In this document: positions 1-10,301 of the stretch, one piece after another | How the letters are laid out: each line of letters begins with the position of its first letter | Position numbering within the stretch: position 1 is the first letter of the stretch | From: Siphonodentalium dalli | Taxonomy: Eukaryota > Mollusca > Scaphopoda > Gadilida > Siphonodentaliidae | Length of the DNA: 64,000 nucleotides | Direction of reading: 5' to 3' | NCBI GenBank assembly: GCA_032622095.1 | Contig: CP136063.1 | Location: forward strand, 76,735,980-76,799,979 | The notes under the pieces: generated by a model | Database searches by the model: none | Told to the model about the DNA's origin: nothing | The model's input: only the letters and a program-made list of their open reading frames with translations | Position numbers and translations under genes: made by a program

Positions 1-303
1 CTGGCGACATTGATTAGTCATATTCATGTTAATTCATCATCGGAGTAATGAAAGATACCATAAATGGGGTCCCAGTCTCATATACACCCTAAAAAATTTG
101 ATTTTACAGAACGCGGTATAAAATTCCACAAAAATCGCCATTGGGATTCCAGTCGTATATCAACAAGAAATGGACAGAACTGCACAATGTAAGTTGGGCA
201 TACCATTATCTATAATTACTCCAATTCAATGAAACCCAAATTGGCGCTTTGTCTTAAAATGGCTGCCAAAATGGCTGTCAAAATATGGAAAATGGCAGAT
301 ATT
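1..303 (+). repeat. Left arm A of GCCATTTTGG-type foldback element (cut by window edge)
   Basis: This stretch is the reverse complement of 3206-3509 over about 300 bases, with scattered mismatches and near-constant length. Position 1 pairs with 3509. Shared landmarks are the GCGGTATAAAATT block, AACAAGAAATGGACAGAAC and the ATGGCTGCCAAAATGGCTG block. The same family recurs at 46280-50400 and 52591-57521. The window starts inside the element, so its outer end is not visible. Confidence 0.85.
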
Positions 304-308
304 TAGAA

Positions 309-463
309 TGGTCGTCAGAGGGTTAGACCCAGACGAAATTGGTAAAGAAACGGTTTTGTTGTCATTCGACGCGGGAGAATCTCGTGTATAACATATCCAA
401 AATCCACTAAAATCCGCTTTGGGGAAAATACAGAATTCAAGATGGCGTCCAACATGGTCGCCA
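309..463 (+). repeat. Block B of the same family, left copy
   Basis: This block is inverted relative to 3744-3898. Shared pieces include GTCGTCAGAGGGTT, GACGCGGGAGAATCTCGTGT and GGCGTCCAACATGG. On this side B follows arm A. On the right side, read in reverse, B lies outside A, so the palindrome is not collinear and one side has been rearranged. A third, diverged copy is at 11070-11200. Confidence 0.8.
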
Positions 464-2339
464 ATAATAATGAAAAATGGCAAATATGTAGTTATTCACG
501 AAAACCCATTCGACAAAACGCCAATTCGGCACCAATACACATCATTGATTGAAATCAATGTTTTTTGTGGGTATGAGTAGCCAATCACGATTCAAAACGC
601 TAAGATGGCTACCAAAATGGCCACCGAAGATTGTCGAAATTTAAGTTCTGCTCAGAGGAAAGCCGAAACAACACTTCGGTTGTGACCTAACGATGACAGA
701 CCTATTAAACATGTTGCCAATAATCTACTACCACAATCAGTTCAGCCCGAAATGTTCCAACTAAGCAGTATCTACTGCAGGAACCAACACGATGTCCACT
801 TATTACGAGGGACTATCTGGAAATTAATTAAAAATAAATTAAATTGCTACGAATCTGGATTATTTGAAAACACAGTGTCAACATTTCTACTTATAACGAC
901 TATTCGGAACATCAATTATATGGGCATCGGTGGTCTAGTACGGAAGCATCAGGCTATAATAGGTTTTCCAGTGCTGGCGAAAGTGAAAAGGACATGAGGG
1001 AAAAGCGAATAATCTGGGGTTTACTTAATTGGCGGGCAAGTTGGTTATCGGAGCTGGAGAGTTTCAAAGTAACATTATTTTCTTCAATATCAAGAGGAAA
1101 AATGAAAATTCGCACGTACATTGTATACCCTTCACACTTTATGTGACAATTCCGTGTCATGCGATTGTGGGTATATACATGTGGATAGAAACATTCTAGT
1201 ACATATATAGACGCACCTATATCTTCTACACATTTAGTGAATTTCATCAATGATATGTAGACACAATGTGCGTCACGGCTGGATCTGACCCGTAGGCGTA
1301 AAGGTATCAACCATTTAGCTTGATTAACTGGCAGTTCAAGGTTGTCATTGGATAGAAATGCCACATGAAGATGGTGATTAACAACATGTTTGTCTAAGAA
1401 ATGTGAACAATGAACATGTTATTTTCCGGATGTTAGACAATCAAACTGCCACATAAGGCGTTCATCCATGCTCATCAGAGCACGAACTATGTGCAAATTA
1501 ATGACACGAAACTATTTCATGCGGACGACGTACTCTAGACCTACATCCAACGTCATTTCCTATTAACTTTTATTGTTTGTACGGACGGTTTCGAGGTTTG
1601 AAAATCCAGCTTGTCCAAGAAAACCTCCACATACTTACGGAGTCGATGTGTAAACAATGTATGGGAATAGTTTCTTCATACATATATGTATTTGGCACAC
1701 GTATTTTCTAGAACATAAGAGATCACCATTTACCGGAGAGTTGATATCTGGGAAGAGATCAGAGTAAAACTACTTTTCTTACATGTCGAAATGGGGAATC
1801 CATGGGCTACATTTAGTTCCAGCTTGAAACTTGAAAATGATGGCCGAGCCCGAATAGTTAATATTTCGTCGCATCAGTGCTATAATGTAACCCACATTTT
1901 CAACTTTCCGAGAAAATGAAGGTTGAAGTTTTTAGACAACATTTCTCCTAATGTTGACAAAGCATGACGTATTGTTGTATTTATCCCAATGAAAACTGAC
2001 ATTAGCTGTTCATTGAACCACATATTGTTTTCTGTTTATTCCCTCGTTTTCTTTTAAAAAGCAATAGCTTGTTTGGAGATATGACATGCCAGCGACGATT
2101 CGTTTCCGTGCTATAATGAAGTTGTGTTAATAAATGCAGATTAAGCTATATATGGTGACAATCGCATGTGTCTATGAACTAAAAAGTGCCTATTCTACAC
2201 TATGAAAATTCACCCATGTGCATCATCATACAGAAATGTGTGGAACAATCACAAAATTTAAATCACCAAATGATCACGTGACTAACATGGAGATACTGCC
2301 ATATAGCACACATTTTAGAATTCACAAACACAAAACAGA
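464..2339. other. Spacer between foldback arms, no gene recognised
   Basis: This is AT-rich spacer. A further ATGGCTACCAAAATGGCCACC motif near 603-625 belongs to the surrounding repeat family. Open frames here are short, lack recognisable motifs and overlap on both strands. I see no convincing splice-flanked exon, RNA gene or transposon terminus. Confidence 0.5.
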
Positions 2340-2600
2340 AGTCACGTGGACAACCTGAAGCGTCCGATTGGCTGCTGTTGGACATACGACCTCATAGCAC
2401 GAATAATTGTAAAGATCGCTGGAGATACGACATTTGCTTCACTGGTTTGTGCGAATATTTGTCATCCAATGCAAGGACAGTTTGGCCCATCGGATTGGAT
2501 TTTTTCTCACGATTCGAATGGTATCAAATACTCATTTCCCGCCAAAATGGATATACGACATTATAGCACTGATGAGTCGAGATTTTGTCAACCCGCGGGA
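2340..2600. repeat. Short dispersed repeat with internal repetition
   Basis: Phrases such as CATACGAC..CATAGCAC and CATTTCCCGCCAAAATGGA recur within the segment. They are matched by a diverged copy around 62035-62150 (CATTTTCCCGCCAAAATGCA followed by GATAGAACATTTTAG). The open frame that crosses it is therefore probably repeat-derived rather than a gene. Confidence 0.4.
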
Positions 2601-3205
2601 AGCCACCAAAAGATTGAAAATAATTAGTTTTGATGTATATGAGCCACATACATGTATATGAGCCAACTATCAACTGCATCCACCACTCACAACTTCCATT
2701 ATGTGATAAGCTGGGCAGAGTCTACCATTTTCGTTTTGGAACCATATTAGATAAAATTTATTGTTTCTTTTTGTCTATTTGGTCTATTTGATCAATTATT
2801 TTGTAGACAAGATCTGTTCATCCCTAAATATCAAATGTGACCAGAACCCCAAAGTCGATTTTGGTTAAATTTCATACCACATTCGTTATAACTTATTAGT
2901 GAAGGACCAGAGTAAACTATGATATAATCTATTAGAAATTCATTGCTGTAATGATCAGTTGACACGATCATTGAAAGAATATACCCATTGTTTCCCAGTT
3001 CAGAGAGCAACAAGTGATAAACAGAAGTGATAGAAAATAGTATTTTTCACATCGGGTGGCCATTTTGGCAGCCATTTTTGGTACTGATTTTTAAGTTTTT
3101 ACATAGAGCTAGCATAATGGCATCTTAAAGAGGTATACATTCGTATTTAGTTAGTCAATTTTATTCATCAACCACTACTTATAATGGATTGAATGACACT
3201 GTGAT
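2601..3205. other. Spacer, no gene recognised
   Basis: AT-rich DNA leading into the right foldback arm. It has one more GCCATTTTGGCAGCCATTTT motif near 3058-3080, the family's recurrent motif. No coding or RNA feature is supported. Confidence 0.4.
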
Positions 3206-3509
3206 CAATATCCGCCATTTTCCATATTTTGACCGCCATTTTGGCAGCCATTTTGAGACAAAGCGCCAATTTGGGTTTCATTGAATTGGAGTATTTATAG
3301 ATATTGGTATGCCCAACTTACATTGTACAGTTCTGTCCATTTCTTGTTGATATATGACTGTAATCACAATGGAGAGTTTTGTGGAATTTTATACCGCGTT
3401 CTGTAAAATCGAATTTTTGAGGGTGTAGATGAGTCTGGGACCCCATTTATGGTATCTTTCATTGCTCCAATGATGAATTAACATGAATATGACTAATCAA
3501 TGTCGCCAG
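3206..3509 (-). repeat. Right arm A of foldback element
   Basis: Reverse complement of 1-303, with most bases pairing. Together the arms bracket about 2.9 kb. Continuous pairing over 300 bases shows the two came from one inverted duplication rather than two chance insertions. Confidence 0.85.
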
Positions 3510-3898
3510 TCTGAACCATTATCAAACAACAGGAATTGATCTTTAAGATATTAGGCAAAAACTTCAAATGTTCTAGTTTAGGCCGCCATTTTGGCAGCCA
3601 TCTGGGACGATGGGTTCCATTTTTGCCATAAACAGGTGGCACAACATTTTACCTTTGCAAAAATGTATACATTTGTATACATATGACAACATTTGTTCTC
3701 ACTGTTATCGAATTAATCTCAGTCAGAGTATCTTTTGACTAACGGCAGCCATGTTGGACGCCATGTTGGATCCTGAATTTTGCCCAAAGCGGATTTTAGC
3801 GGATTTTGGATATGATATACACGAGATTCTCCCGCGTCGAATGACACCAAAACCGCTTCTATACCAATTTCTTCCGGGTCGAACCCTCTGACGACCAC
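3510..3898 (-). repeat. Outer part of foldback arm with block B (3744-3898)
   Basis: Past arm A the repeat continues outward through GCCGCCATTTTGGCAGCC (near 3581), a TATACATTTGTATACAT motif (3665-3681) and block B (3744-3898). The same order of motifs (GGCCAT pair, ATACATTTGTATACAT, GCCATG..GGACGCCAT) occurs at 50085-50270, so this is the family's normal outer layout. Confidence 0.7.
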
Positions 3899-3959
3899 AC
3901 TAACACGGCGCCGGCATCGGCCGGTATAAGCTTCCGTCACCTTATTACATACCATGATA

Positions 3960-4855
3960 TGAATAAATATAAACTCTTCAAGGCAGTTGCATGATAATGT
4001 CAGAATATGTCACATAACTCTGTATTGTAGTGATTTACTAGACAATAACACGAGGTGGATTTTTTGTCGGATTGCCGGCTTCTTGCCTACTTATGGCAGA
4101 TGCCGACTGCCTGCACGAAAGATTTGCCATCATGTTGGTACTGGGTTGCCTGTACCGACCTGTGTCGACAAACTGCTGTCATGCCGGTGCCAACACTGCT
4201 TGTATGAAGCAGAATGTGGCGGATACGGACTGGTACCGGTATGTTTACTGGGTAGGTACCCCAGATTACCTTGATATTTTGGTACTCCAGAGTACCGAGA
4301 GTACCGAGACAGGTACAACAGCGTACCAACATGTTGGTACTCCACGCGGGACAAGAATATAGCCTACGCAGGTAATCAAGGGAACATTATTCCGAGGGTT
4401 CTTTATTATGAATCTTTTTAGATAGGTTCGTTCTTCAGCGCCCTGTAATATAGAACATATTATTGTAATAATTGAGGCGCACATAAGATGTCGAGTACAA
4501 TGGACCACGCACTGTATTCGAATATACTCTAAATTATGATGAGTAAGATTTTAGCACAGCACCATAGTAATTAGGTGTTGGTCAGTCTAGTAAAAGGTGT
4601 TTTATATATAGTATCCAATATAGATAATAGACCATGCATTGGTCTGAAATCAGCTGTGCGGTAAAGTCCTTTCGCCTGTTATTTTACTTCGTTTATAGTA
4701 AAATCCACGTTATACCATTCCGGCCAGTGATTCCTCACGTAGTACGAACAAGTATATACACTAGCGCATGGCGGTGTCTGTGTGTCCTGGACTGAGTAGA
4801 TATATGATTTCGTGTATTCTTAATTGAAGGACCTACCGAAAATATGCGCTAAATA
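3960..4855. other. Non-coding stretch with GGTAC-rich patch
   Basis: 4130-4345 holds many GGTACY/RGTACC hexamers and the perfect 18-bp palindrome GTACCAACATGTTGGTAC (4324-4341). Overlapping short frames exist on both strands there, which is what a low-complexity patch produces, not a gene. Nothing is recognised in the rest. Confidence 0.4.
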
Positions 4856-5326
4856 ATTTTTGGTGGTAATTGGCACTAAACATATTTTTTTCATTTTTGG
4901 CGATCCTCCCATCCCTATTTCGGACTCAAGCGGTCCACTTCTGACATCTTTAAACCACACACCTAGGCTCATTATGGAATCAGACTTATTGGGCACCTTG
5001 CTCACATAAACACAATATGAACATGGATATGGCATTCGATTGCAACCTATTTGGTCACTCCAACACAGATATGTGTTATAGAGTGATAACGCTTATTAAT
5101 CCCAATCTAGTCAGACAGACTCACCATAGCTGTTAACGATATAATAGTTACGAAATTAAGTACATGTACATCATAATAACTCTATCGTATTACATTGGAA
5201 CGTGAGACATAACATATTATGTTGTGTTAGCTGCATACTAAAAAGTCATGGTATCATTGAGATTAGAGACCAATCAATACCTGAACATCTATACAAGTGA
5301 GCGGTGTATAGACATGGATATTAAAT
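4856..5326 (+). repeat. Dispersed repeat, copy 1 (partner at 27849-28262)
   Basis: 4856-4985 resembles the tandem unit at 5980-6470 (GGTGGTAATTGGCACTAAA). From 4984 the sequence matches 27849-28262 for about 350 bases in the same orientation, including CTTATTGGGCACCTTGCTCA, CCATAGCTGTTAA and ATGTATAGACATGGATA-like blocks. The partner lies inside a hairpin-ended mobile element, so this is probably a partial copy of that family. Confidence 0.75.
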
Positions 5327-5483
5327 AAGGACTAACTGTCATGTGGACTGTTTTTATGGAGATGTAACCGTGAGGTAAGTGGACATAACTTGTGTAAAAC
5401 CCGAAGGGTTTTACATACAAGTTATGATCACTTACCTCACGGTTACATCTCCATAAAAATAGTCCACATGACAGTTAATCCTT
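5327..5483. repeat. Near-perfect 157-bp hairpin (miniature foldback)
   Basis: Two arms of about 76 bases pair almost perfectly around a 3-base loop (GAA at 5403-5405). The arms begin AAGGACTAACTGTCATGTGG and end with its complement. There is no coding content. Few mismatches suggest a young miniature inverted-repeat transposon or a recent inverted duplication. No clear target duplication beyond A/T-rich flanks is seen. Confidence 0.9.
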
Positions 5484-5979
5484 ATATTTATATACATTTA
5501 GCGAAAAAGCCACTTTTGTAAATGTATTTAAATCGAAAAGTGTATCGTGACAAGATCAGCCCAAAATACCCAATAGCACCCTTGGAAAAAGTTAATAGGA
5601 ACAATTTCTCTTCACATTGAAACCCGATGATGTATTAAGTCAATCCTGCGCGAGTCCAAATGCGACCAAAACATTACGCTTTCGTCTTTCCAAACCCAAT
5701 GACTTATCGATGGTGTTATGAGCTTGGTGTTATGAGGCGTTGCGCATTCACCGAGAAATAACTGCAAGTAGCCACGTGGGCGCCGACCAATCAGATGCTG
5801 GATTTAGTGATGACAACACTTAGTGTGTAAATATATATGATTGGTAATGGTTGGATATAAAATATTTTAATGCAGAATTATCAGATAACTAGAGGTGAGA
5901 CATGAGAATGGTCAGATTGAAAATATTAGAGTCCTAGTATTGGATATGTCTATGATTAATTTTATTCTAAGTTGATCAT
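5484..5979. other. No feature seen
   Basis: AT-rich sequence without supported genes, RNA genes or recognisable repeat ends. Confidence 0.4.
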
Positions 5980-6470
5980 TGTTTATCAATTTTGGTGTCC
6001 CTCTCAACCTCTATGCACCCCTGACTCGAATGACACCACTGTATATAAATTTAGTGGAAATTGGCGCTAAAAATATTGTATATCAAATTTGGTGCCCATC
6101 TCCCCTTCGGTGCACCCATACCTCAAATGACACCACCTTTGACAGCTTTAAGACACACCATTAGATTCCTGATATCATGGGGACGACTATGTATAAGTGT
6201 GGTGGCAATCAGCTACTAAACAAATTCTTATCTTATCTTATCTTAATGTGTATCAATTTGGTGGAAATCGGCGCTAAAATTATTTTTAACAATTTTGGAG
6301 CCCCTCTCCCCTTCTGTGCAACCCTGACACGAACAGTGCCACTTTTGACATATTTAAACCACAGCATTAGATTCCTCATATCACGGGGGTGATTATATAT
6401 CAGTTTGGTGGCAATCGGCGACAAAAAATGGTACCCCTCCCCTTTACTGTCCCTGACAATAACGGCGCCA
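5980..6470 (+). repeat. Degenerate tandem repeat, about 148-bp unit
   Basis: Units share GGTGGAAATCGGCGCTAAAA, then CCCCTCTCCCCTTC, then TTTAAACCACACCATTAGAT-like blocks. The recurring GGTGGMAAT phrase at 6055, 6202, 6258 and 6407 gives spacings of about 147-149 bases plus one partial unit. Related single units occur at 4856-4985 and near 49080-49170. Short frames across it are repeat artefacts. Confidence 0.7.
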
Positions 6471-6529
6471 CTTTAATTTTTTTTTTTAACCCGCACCATT
6501 ATTTTTCTGGTAAAAATTTACCCCTGTTA

Positions 6530-6625
6530 GACCCATTTGATGCCCCCCCCCCCCCGTGAATTTCTATAGAATACAGACAGACAGATATTCGCAACTTTTG
6601 ATATAGATTTACCTTGATCTTGTAA
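6530..6625. repeat. Poly-C tract and CAGA microsatellite
   Basis: A run of 14 C residues begins near 6543 and is followed by ACAGACAGACAGA near 6574. The preceding T-rich tract makes this a low-complexity tail at the end of the 5980-6470 repeat block. Confidence 0.7.
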
Positions 6626-6694
6626 GCCAGTGCATTCTCTTGTATATGTTAGGCTCCCTGTGGGAGACGAATATATATATAAGAGAATGGGCTG
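6625..6694. repeat. Decayed member of the GCATTCTCTTATATATG palindrome family
   Basis: The left arm reads GCATTCTCTTGTATATG and the right arm ATATATAAGAGAATGGGC, around GGCTCCCTGTGGGAGAC. It matches the hairpins inside the piggyBac-type elements at 9135-9502 and 48008-48379, but here it stands alone without TTAA/CCCTTT ends. Confidence 0.65.
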
Positions 6695-7164
6695 TCACGT
6701 GATATGTAATGCTGAACCACACAGCACCCGTCAGGAGAGGGTTAACATAACCCTATATTTTTCATGTATTTAAGATTTATCAGCCATGTTTGGGCTTCAG
6801 CCATAGCAAAACTTCAGGTCTGCTAGACTTATTCCAATTCTAAAACTGATCTATTACTTTTTTGTATTGAAACAATAACAATAGGTAGCAACCTGAAAAT
6901 ATGCCACATGACTGGGATTTAGAAAAATGTCTGTTCTGAAGTGTTTTCACCCTTATTTGCGCTGAGTTTTGTAAAATTTTGCATATATTTGACCCAAAAT
7001 TGTAAAAATACGGATTCTTGTATTTCATTGGAAAATCCCGGAAAAAGAAGCAGCATGAAAGATACTTTGAAAATAAGCCCCAAGTATAGGTAGTCCGTTT
7101 ACTTTTCTCACAAAATCCTCAATAACGGACTGAAGCTTTTTAAAATTAAATTTAAAATTAAATT
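6695..7164. other. No feature seen
   Basis: AT-rich DNA. Short open frames have no motif support. Confidence 0.35.
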
Positions 7165-8040
7165 TAGAATGTTTCATTGAACTGATGCCCTAAAATATCA
7201 AGCTGCTTGCCATTAATTGTAACTACATTTTGTTCAGACAACAAAGCAATTTTGAGCAACATATGTTTCATTGAATAGATCACTTAAAAATATAGTATCA
7301 AATAATTTTAAATCAAATGTTTCATTAATAACTCTGTCTTGAATAAAAGTTTCATTCCATGGCTACAAGCAATTTTCGACAATTATTTGTAAAAATTAAA
7401 ATTCCATGTTTCTAACAATGTTTTCTCAGAACTAAATTCCAGATAGCCATGTAGCATCTATTGTCGAATACACGCCCTTTAAAAATTCAAGGCGCTTTGC
7501 CACTATAACCACGTTTTGGGGCTAGATACCAATTTTTAACAATATTTTCTCAGAATTAACTTCCATATCTAGCCATGTTGCATGTATCATTGAATAGATG
7601 CCTTTTAAAAAATCAAGTCGCTCCTTTGTTGCCACTTTAACCATGTTTCAGAGCTACATGTACAAAACAATTTTTAACAATGTTTTCTAAGAACTGAATT
7701 CCATATTGCCATGTTGCATGTATCATTGAAAAGATTCCTTTTAAAAGATCAAATCGCTCGTTTGTTGCCAATGTAACCACGTTCAGAGCTACAAAGCAAT
7801 TTTTAACAATGTATTTTCAGAACTAAATTCCATATAGCCATGTTGCATGTATCAATGAATAGATGCCTTTTAAAAGATCAAGTCGCTAGTTTGTTGCCAC
7901 TGTAACCACGTTTCTGAGCTACAAAGTAATTTTAACAATGTTTTCCCAGAACTAAATTCCATATAGCCATTTAGCATGTATCATTGAATACTTGCCTTTT
8001 AGAATATATGATGTATGATGTATCATTGAAAACATGGTTT
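7165..8040 (+). repeat. Degenerate tandem array, about 130-bp unit, about six copies
   Basis: The recurrent order is: CAGAACTAAATTCCATATAG, CCATGTTGCATGTATCATTG, GATGCCTTTTAAAAGATCAA, GTTGCCACTGTAACCACG, then GCTACAAAGCAATTTTTAAC. Copies start near 7427, 7555, 7688, 7818 and 7945, giving periods of 127-133 bases. More degraded units lie upstream from about 7165. It is a satellite-like non-coding array. Confidence 0.8.
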
Positions 8041-8748
8041 CATCATAATAGGCAGATAGGTGAACTTTATGTGTTTGTATCATGTTGCTGGCAACATAAA
8101 TGCATACCCTAATTTTTTTGACCACGTTTCTTGCCTTATATGCAATACCGCACCGTGCGTTGACACACCTTCACAACACCAGTGTTACAAGTGGTAGACA
8201 AGTGGCATTTCAGAAACACCAGCTGGCCCACTTGTCTCATCGTGTATGATGCGAGCATGATGGTTTGTCCGATGTTTAGGTCGTGAGTTTGCTGGGTACG
8301 GATTTTACGACCAGGTGTGCGCCCACGTGGATCTACTCAGCTCGAACATTGGCTCCACTGTCATGTTCCCCTTTAATAACGTGGATCACTTCATATGTTC
8401 TAAGGAATGGGCGATAAAACTATATTATCGCTCGCTCACAGAATCTTCCAGAGGATATCTGTAGCCCAGCACAGCCTAATTATATCGTTAATGGTCCTAT
8501 AAATTAGTCTCCTCTCACTGCAATCTTGTTTATAACCAAACATCAACAATTTACACTGTGCAATTTTAGAGCGGGTATAACATGTGTCGTATTGGCCCTA
8601 ATACATTTAAAGCCGTTTGATGAAAGAAGCGTTCGTTGTTTATAGCGGCCAGTGATGTTGATCTTTATAAACACTGAGAAAGACGGTATTCTATTGCGTG
8701 ACTCTCCTGTGTACGCCACGTGCACTTGTACACCATTAAATATCCCGT
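8041..8748. other. No feature seen
   Basis: No supported gene or repeat boundary. There are a few CpG-containing patches and nothing diagnostic. Confidence 0.35.
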
Positions 8749-8890
8749 GCCAGTGCAATCTCTAATACATGCGAGTCTCCCCGATAAGAGCATGGACTGG
8801 CTTACGCGGTCAAGGTAAAAATTGTTAGGCCAATGCATTATATAATATATGCGAGGCTCCCTAAAGTAGACTTCTATTGGCATTGGGTTT
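8749..8890. repeat. Two decayed palindrome-family fragments
   Basis: GCCAGTGCAATCTCTAATAC..GCGAGTCTCCCC and GGCCAATGCATTATATAATA..GCGAGGCTCCC are diverged relatives of the hairpins in the nearby piggyBac-type element. They suggest that the palindrome existed as a separate dispersed unit. Confidence 0.5.
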
Positions 8891-9283
8891 TTTCAAAATT
8901 TCAGGAAGCTCCAGTCATGGAATGGTTAACGACACTTAACTGTTTGTAGCCTCTGACTGAACCCATCAATTCTCGTTTTTGTACGATCGATGTCTGGCTG
9001 CGGTGATAAACATAGGCGCTCGTACATGCTTTATTGTCCAGATCAAATATTATTCCAGTCACAGAATATATCGCCCCAGAACGAAAAAAATGACATTTTA
9101 GGATGAAATAATATAGAATGGCAATCCCTTTTAACCCTTTACCCAACAAACCGGCCAAAACCGGCCAAATAAAGCTTCAACAGCCTAACATATCTTGGGT
9201 ATGTCTCAATAAAACCATACAGATATGGATATCATTGGAACCGGCTCCTTGACCACATTGTGATAGTTACAGTTATGCCCTGT

Positions 9284-9352
9284 GCCAATGCATTCTCGTA
9301 TATATGCGAGTCGACCATAGGTCGCCTCGCATATATAAGAGAACGCATTGGC
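9284..9352. repeat. Hairpin 1 inside the piggyBac-type element
   Basis: Palindrome running from GCCAATGCATTCTCGTATAT to its complement, around GTCGACCATAGGTCGCC. About 27 pairs per arm, with one mismatch pair (TCTCGT versus AGAACG positions). Confidence 0.9.
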
Positions 9353-9406
9353 CTAAAAAAAAAATTCTTACATTCTTTAACAATTTTATAATTTTTAATG
9401 TGTTAA

Positions 9407-9475
9407 GCCAATGCATTCTCTTATATATGCGAGGCGACTTATGGTCGACTCGCATATATAAGAGAATGCATTGGC
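9407..9475. repeat. Hairpin 2 inside the piggyBac-type element
   Basis: Second palindrome with the same arms as hairpin 1, around GGCGACTTATGGTCGAC. The two are separated by an A/T-rich spacer. The copy at 48171-48223 has lost the central loop. Confidence 0.9.
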
Positions 9476-9779
9476 ACAGGGCCGTTCTGTTTGGGTAAAG
9501 GGTTAAGGTGAAATCAAAACCAGTCAAACCATTTGCCAATTTTTTATGTGGGAAGAGGACTATCAAGCACTTGACAAATTTGAACGAATACGTGTTTGTT
9601 TATGATATGATATCACTGAAGATAAATTGTTCTGTAACTATTCTCAGTATTCATTCCACTATTCTGAAAGCCAGAACGACAGTTATTTCTCAGATGCACG
9701 TCTAATTTCTAATAATTTGTTTGTACATTATCAGGGTGGGAAAATATATCGTAACCCTTTGTTCAGTTAATACCATCGG

Positions 9780-10135
9780 ACGGAAGCGGGAGCACCCGAC
9801 CCAATGTCGGGTTGTCCCGATTGTCTGTGTCGAGTTGTCCCGATTGTCTGTGTCGAGTTGTCCCACGTTTTGATTCAGTCTGTTCTCCCGTAAATAACCA
9901 TATATAGAACTTATTTAAAACACGAAATTATGCCCTAAATGGGATATGATCCAAACGGTCGTATATTAGCTTATTTCAATTCGAAATAAGCTCACAAATG
10001 CACACATTTAATCTACTTTTTTCATCCGATGAACGCTCATTATAATGTGTTTGTACTGCGCCATTCAACGAATAACGGGTATAAGTCCTATACGAGCTTA
10101 TTTCAGAATAAAATAAGTTCCATACGAACCTTTGT
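9780..10135. repeat. Transposon-end-like sequence with short tandem repeat
   Basis: A 23-bp unit (GTTGTCCCGATTGTCTGTGT plus CGA) is repeated from 9811 with a partial third copy. Downstream, CTGTTCTCCCG (9888-9898) is the complement of the CGGGAGAACAG that ends the related repeats at 15436 and 45896. Hence 9888 onward is probably one terminus of that family, followed by several AATAAGCTYATTTC-like short inverted blocks. Confidence 0.4.
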
Positions 10136-10139
10136 GACT

Positions 10140-10301
10140 ATTTGCACGAGGATATGTTCACACTATGTAATGAAGTAACGGCGGGGAAGCAATTACGTCG
10201 GCGCGGATCGATTTCCAACGGCAGTGATCGAGTTACAACAGTGTTGGGTTGCAACCGATTGATTGTATGTCCGTACAACTGAACACCATGGCGAACAAGA
10301 G
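10140..10301 (+). CDS. Candidate first exon (very short coding part)
   Basis: A comparatively CpG-rich patch (GGCGGGGAAGC..GTCGGCGCGGATCG) leads to ACACCATGG, a good animal start context with ATG at 10288. Four codons plus two bases follow (Met-Ala-Asn-Lys-AG), and then a consensus donor AG|GTAAGT at 10302. That combination is what a first exon with 5' UTR looks like. No matching downstream coding exon was identified: the nearest acceptor-like tract (TTTGTTTCAG, ending 10395) would bring an early stop. Treat as a suggestion only. Confidence 0.22.

Larger units (their letters stand above)
9135..9502 (+). mobile_element. piggyBac-type non-autonomous element (MITE), copy 1
   Basis: The element starts CCCTTTACCCAAC and ends GTTTGGGTAAAGGG, and is flanked on both sides by TTAA (9131-9134 and 9503-9506). 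TTAA target duplication with CCC...GGG ends is the hallmark of the piggyBac superfamily. It is 368 bases long with no transposase, so it must rely on an enzyme supplied elsewhere. A 372-base copy in the opposite orientation is at 48008-48379. Internal landmarks are CCGGCCAAAACCGGCC near the left end and two hairpins at 9284-9352 and 9407-9475. Confidence 0.88.

Noticed and set aside
954-1364. 136-codon minus-strand frame, the longest uninterrupted one in the first 20 kb
   Set aside because: No recognisable domain, no splice context, and it overlaps spacer between foldback arms. A frame of this length can occur by chance in 64 kb.
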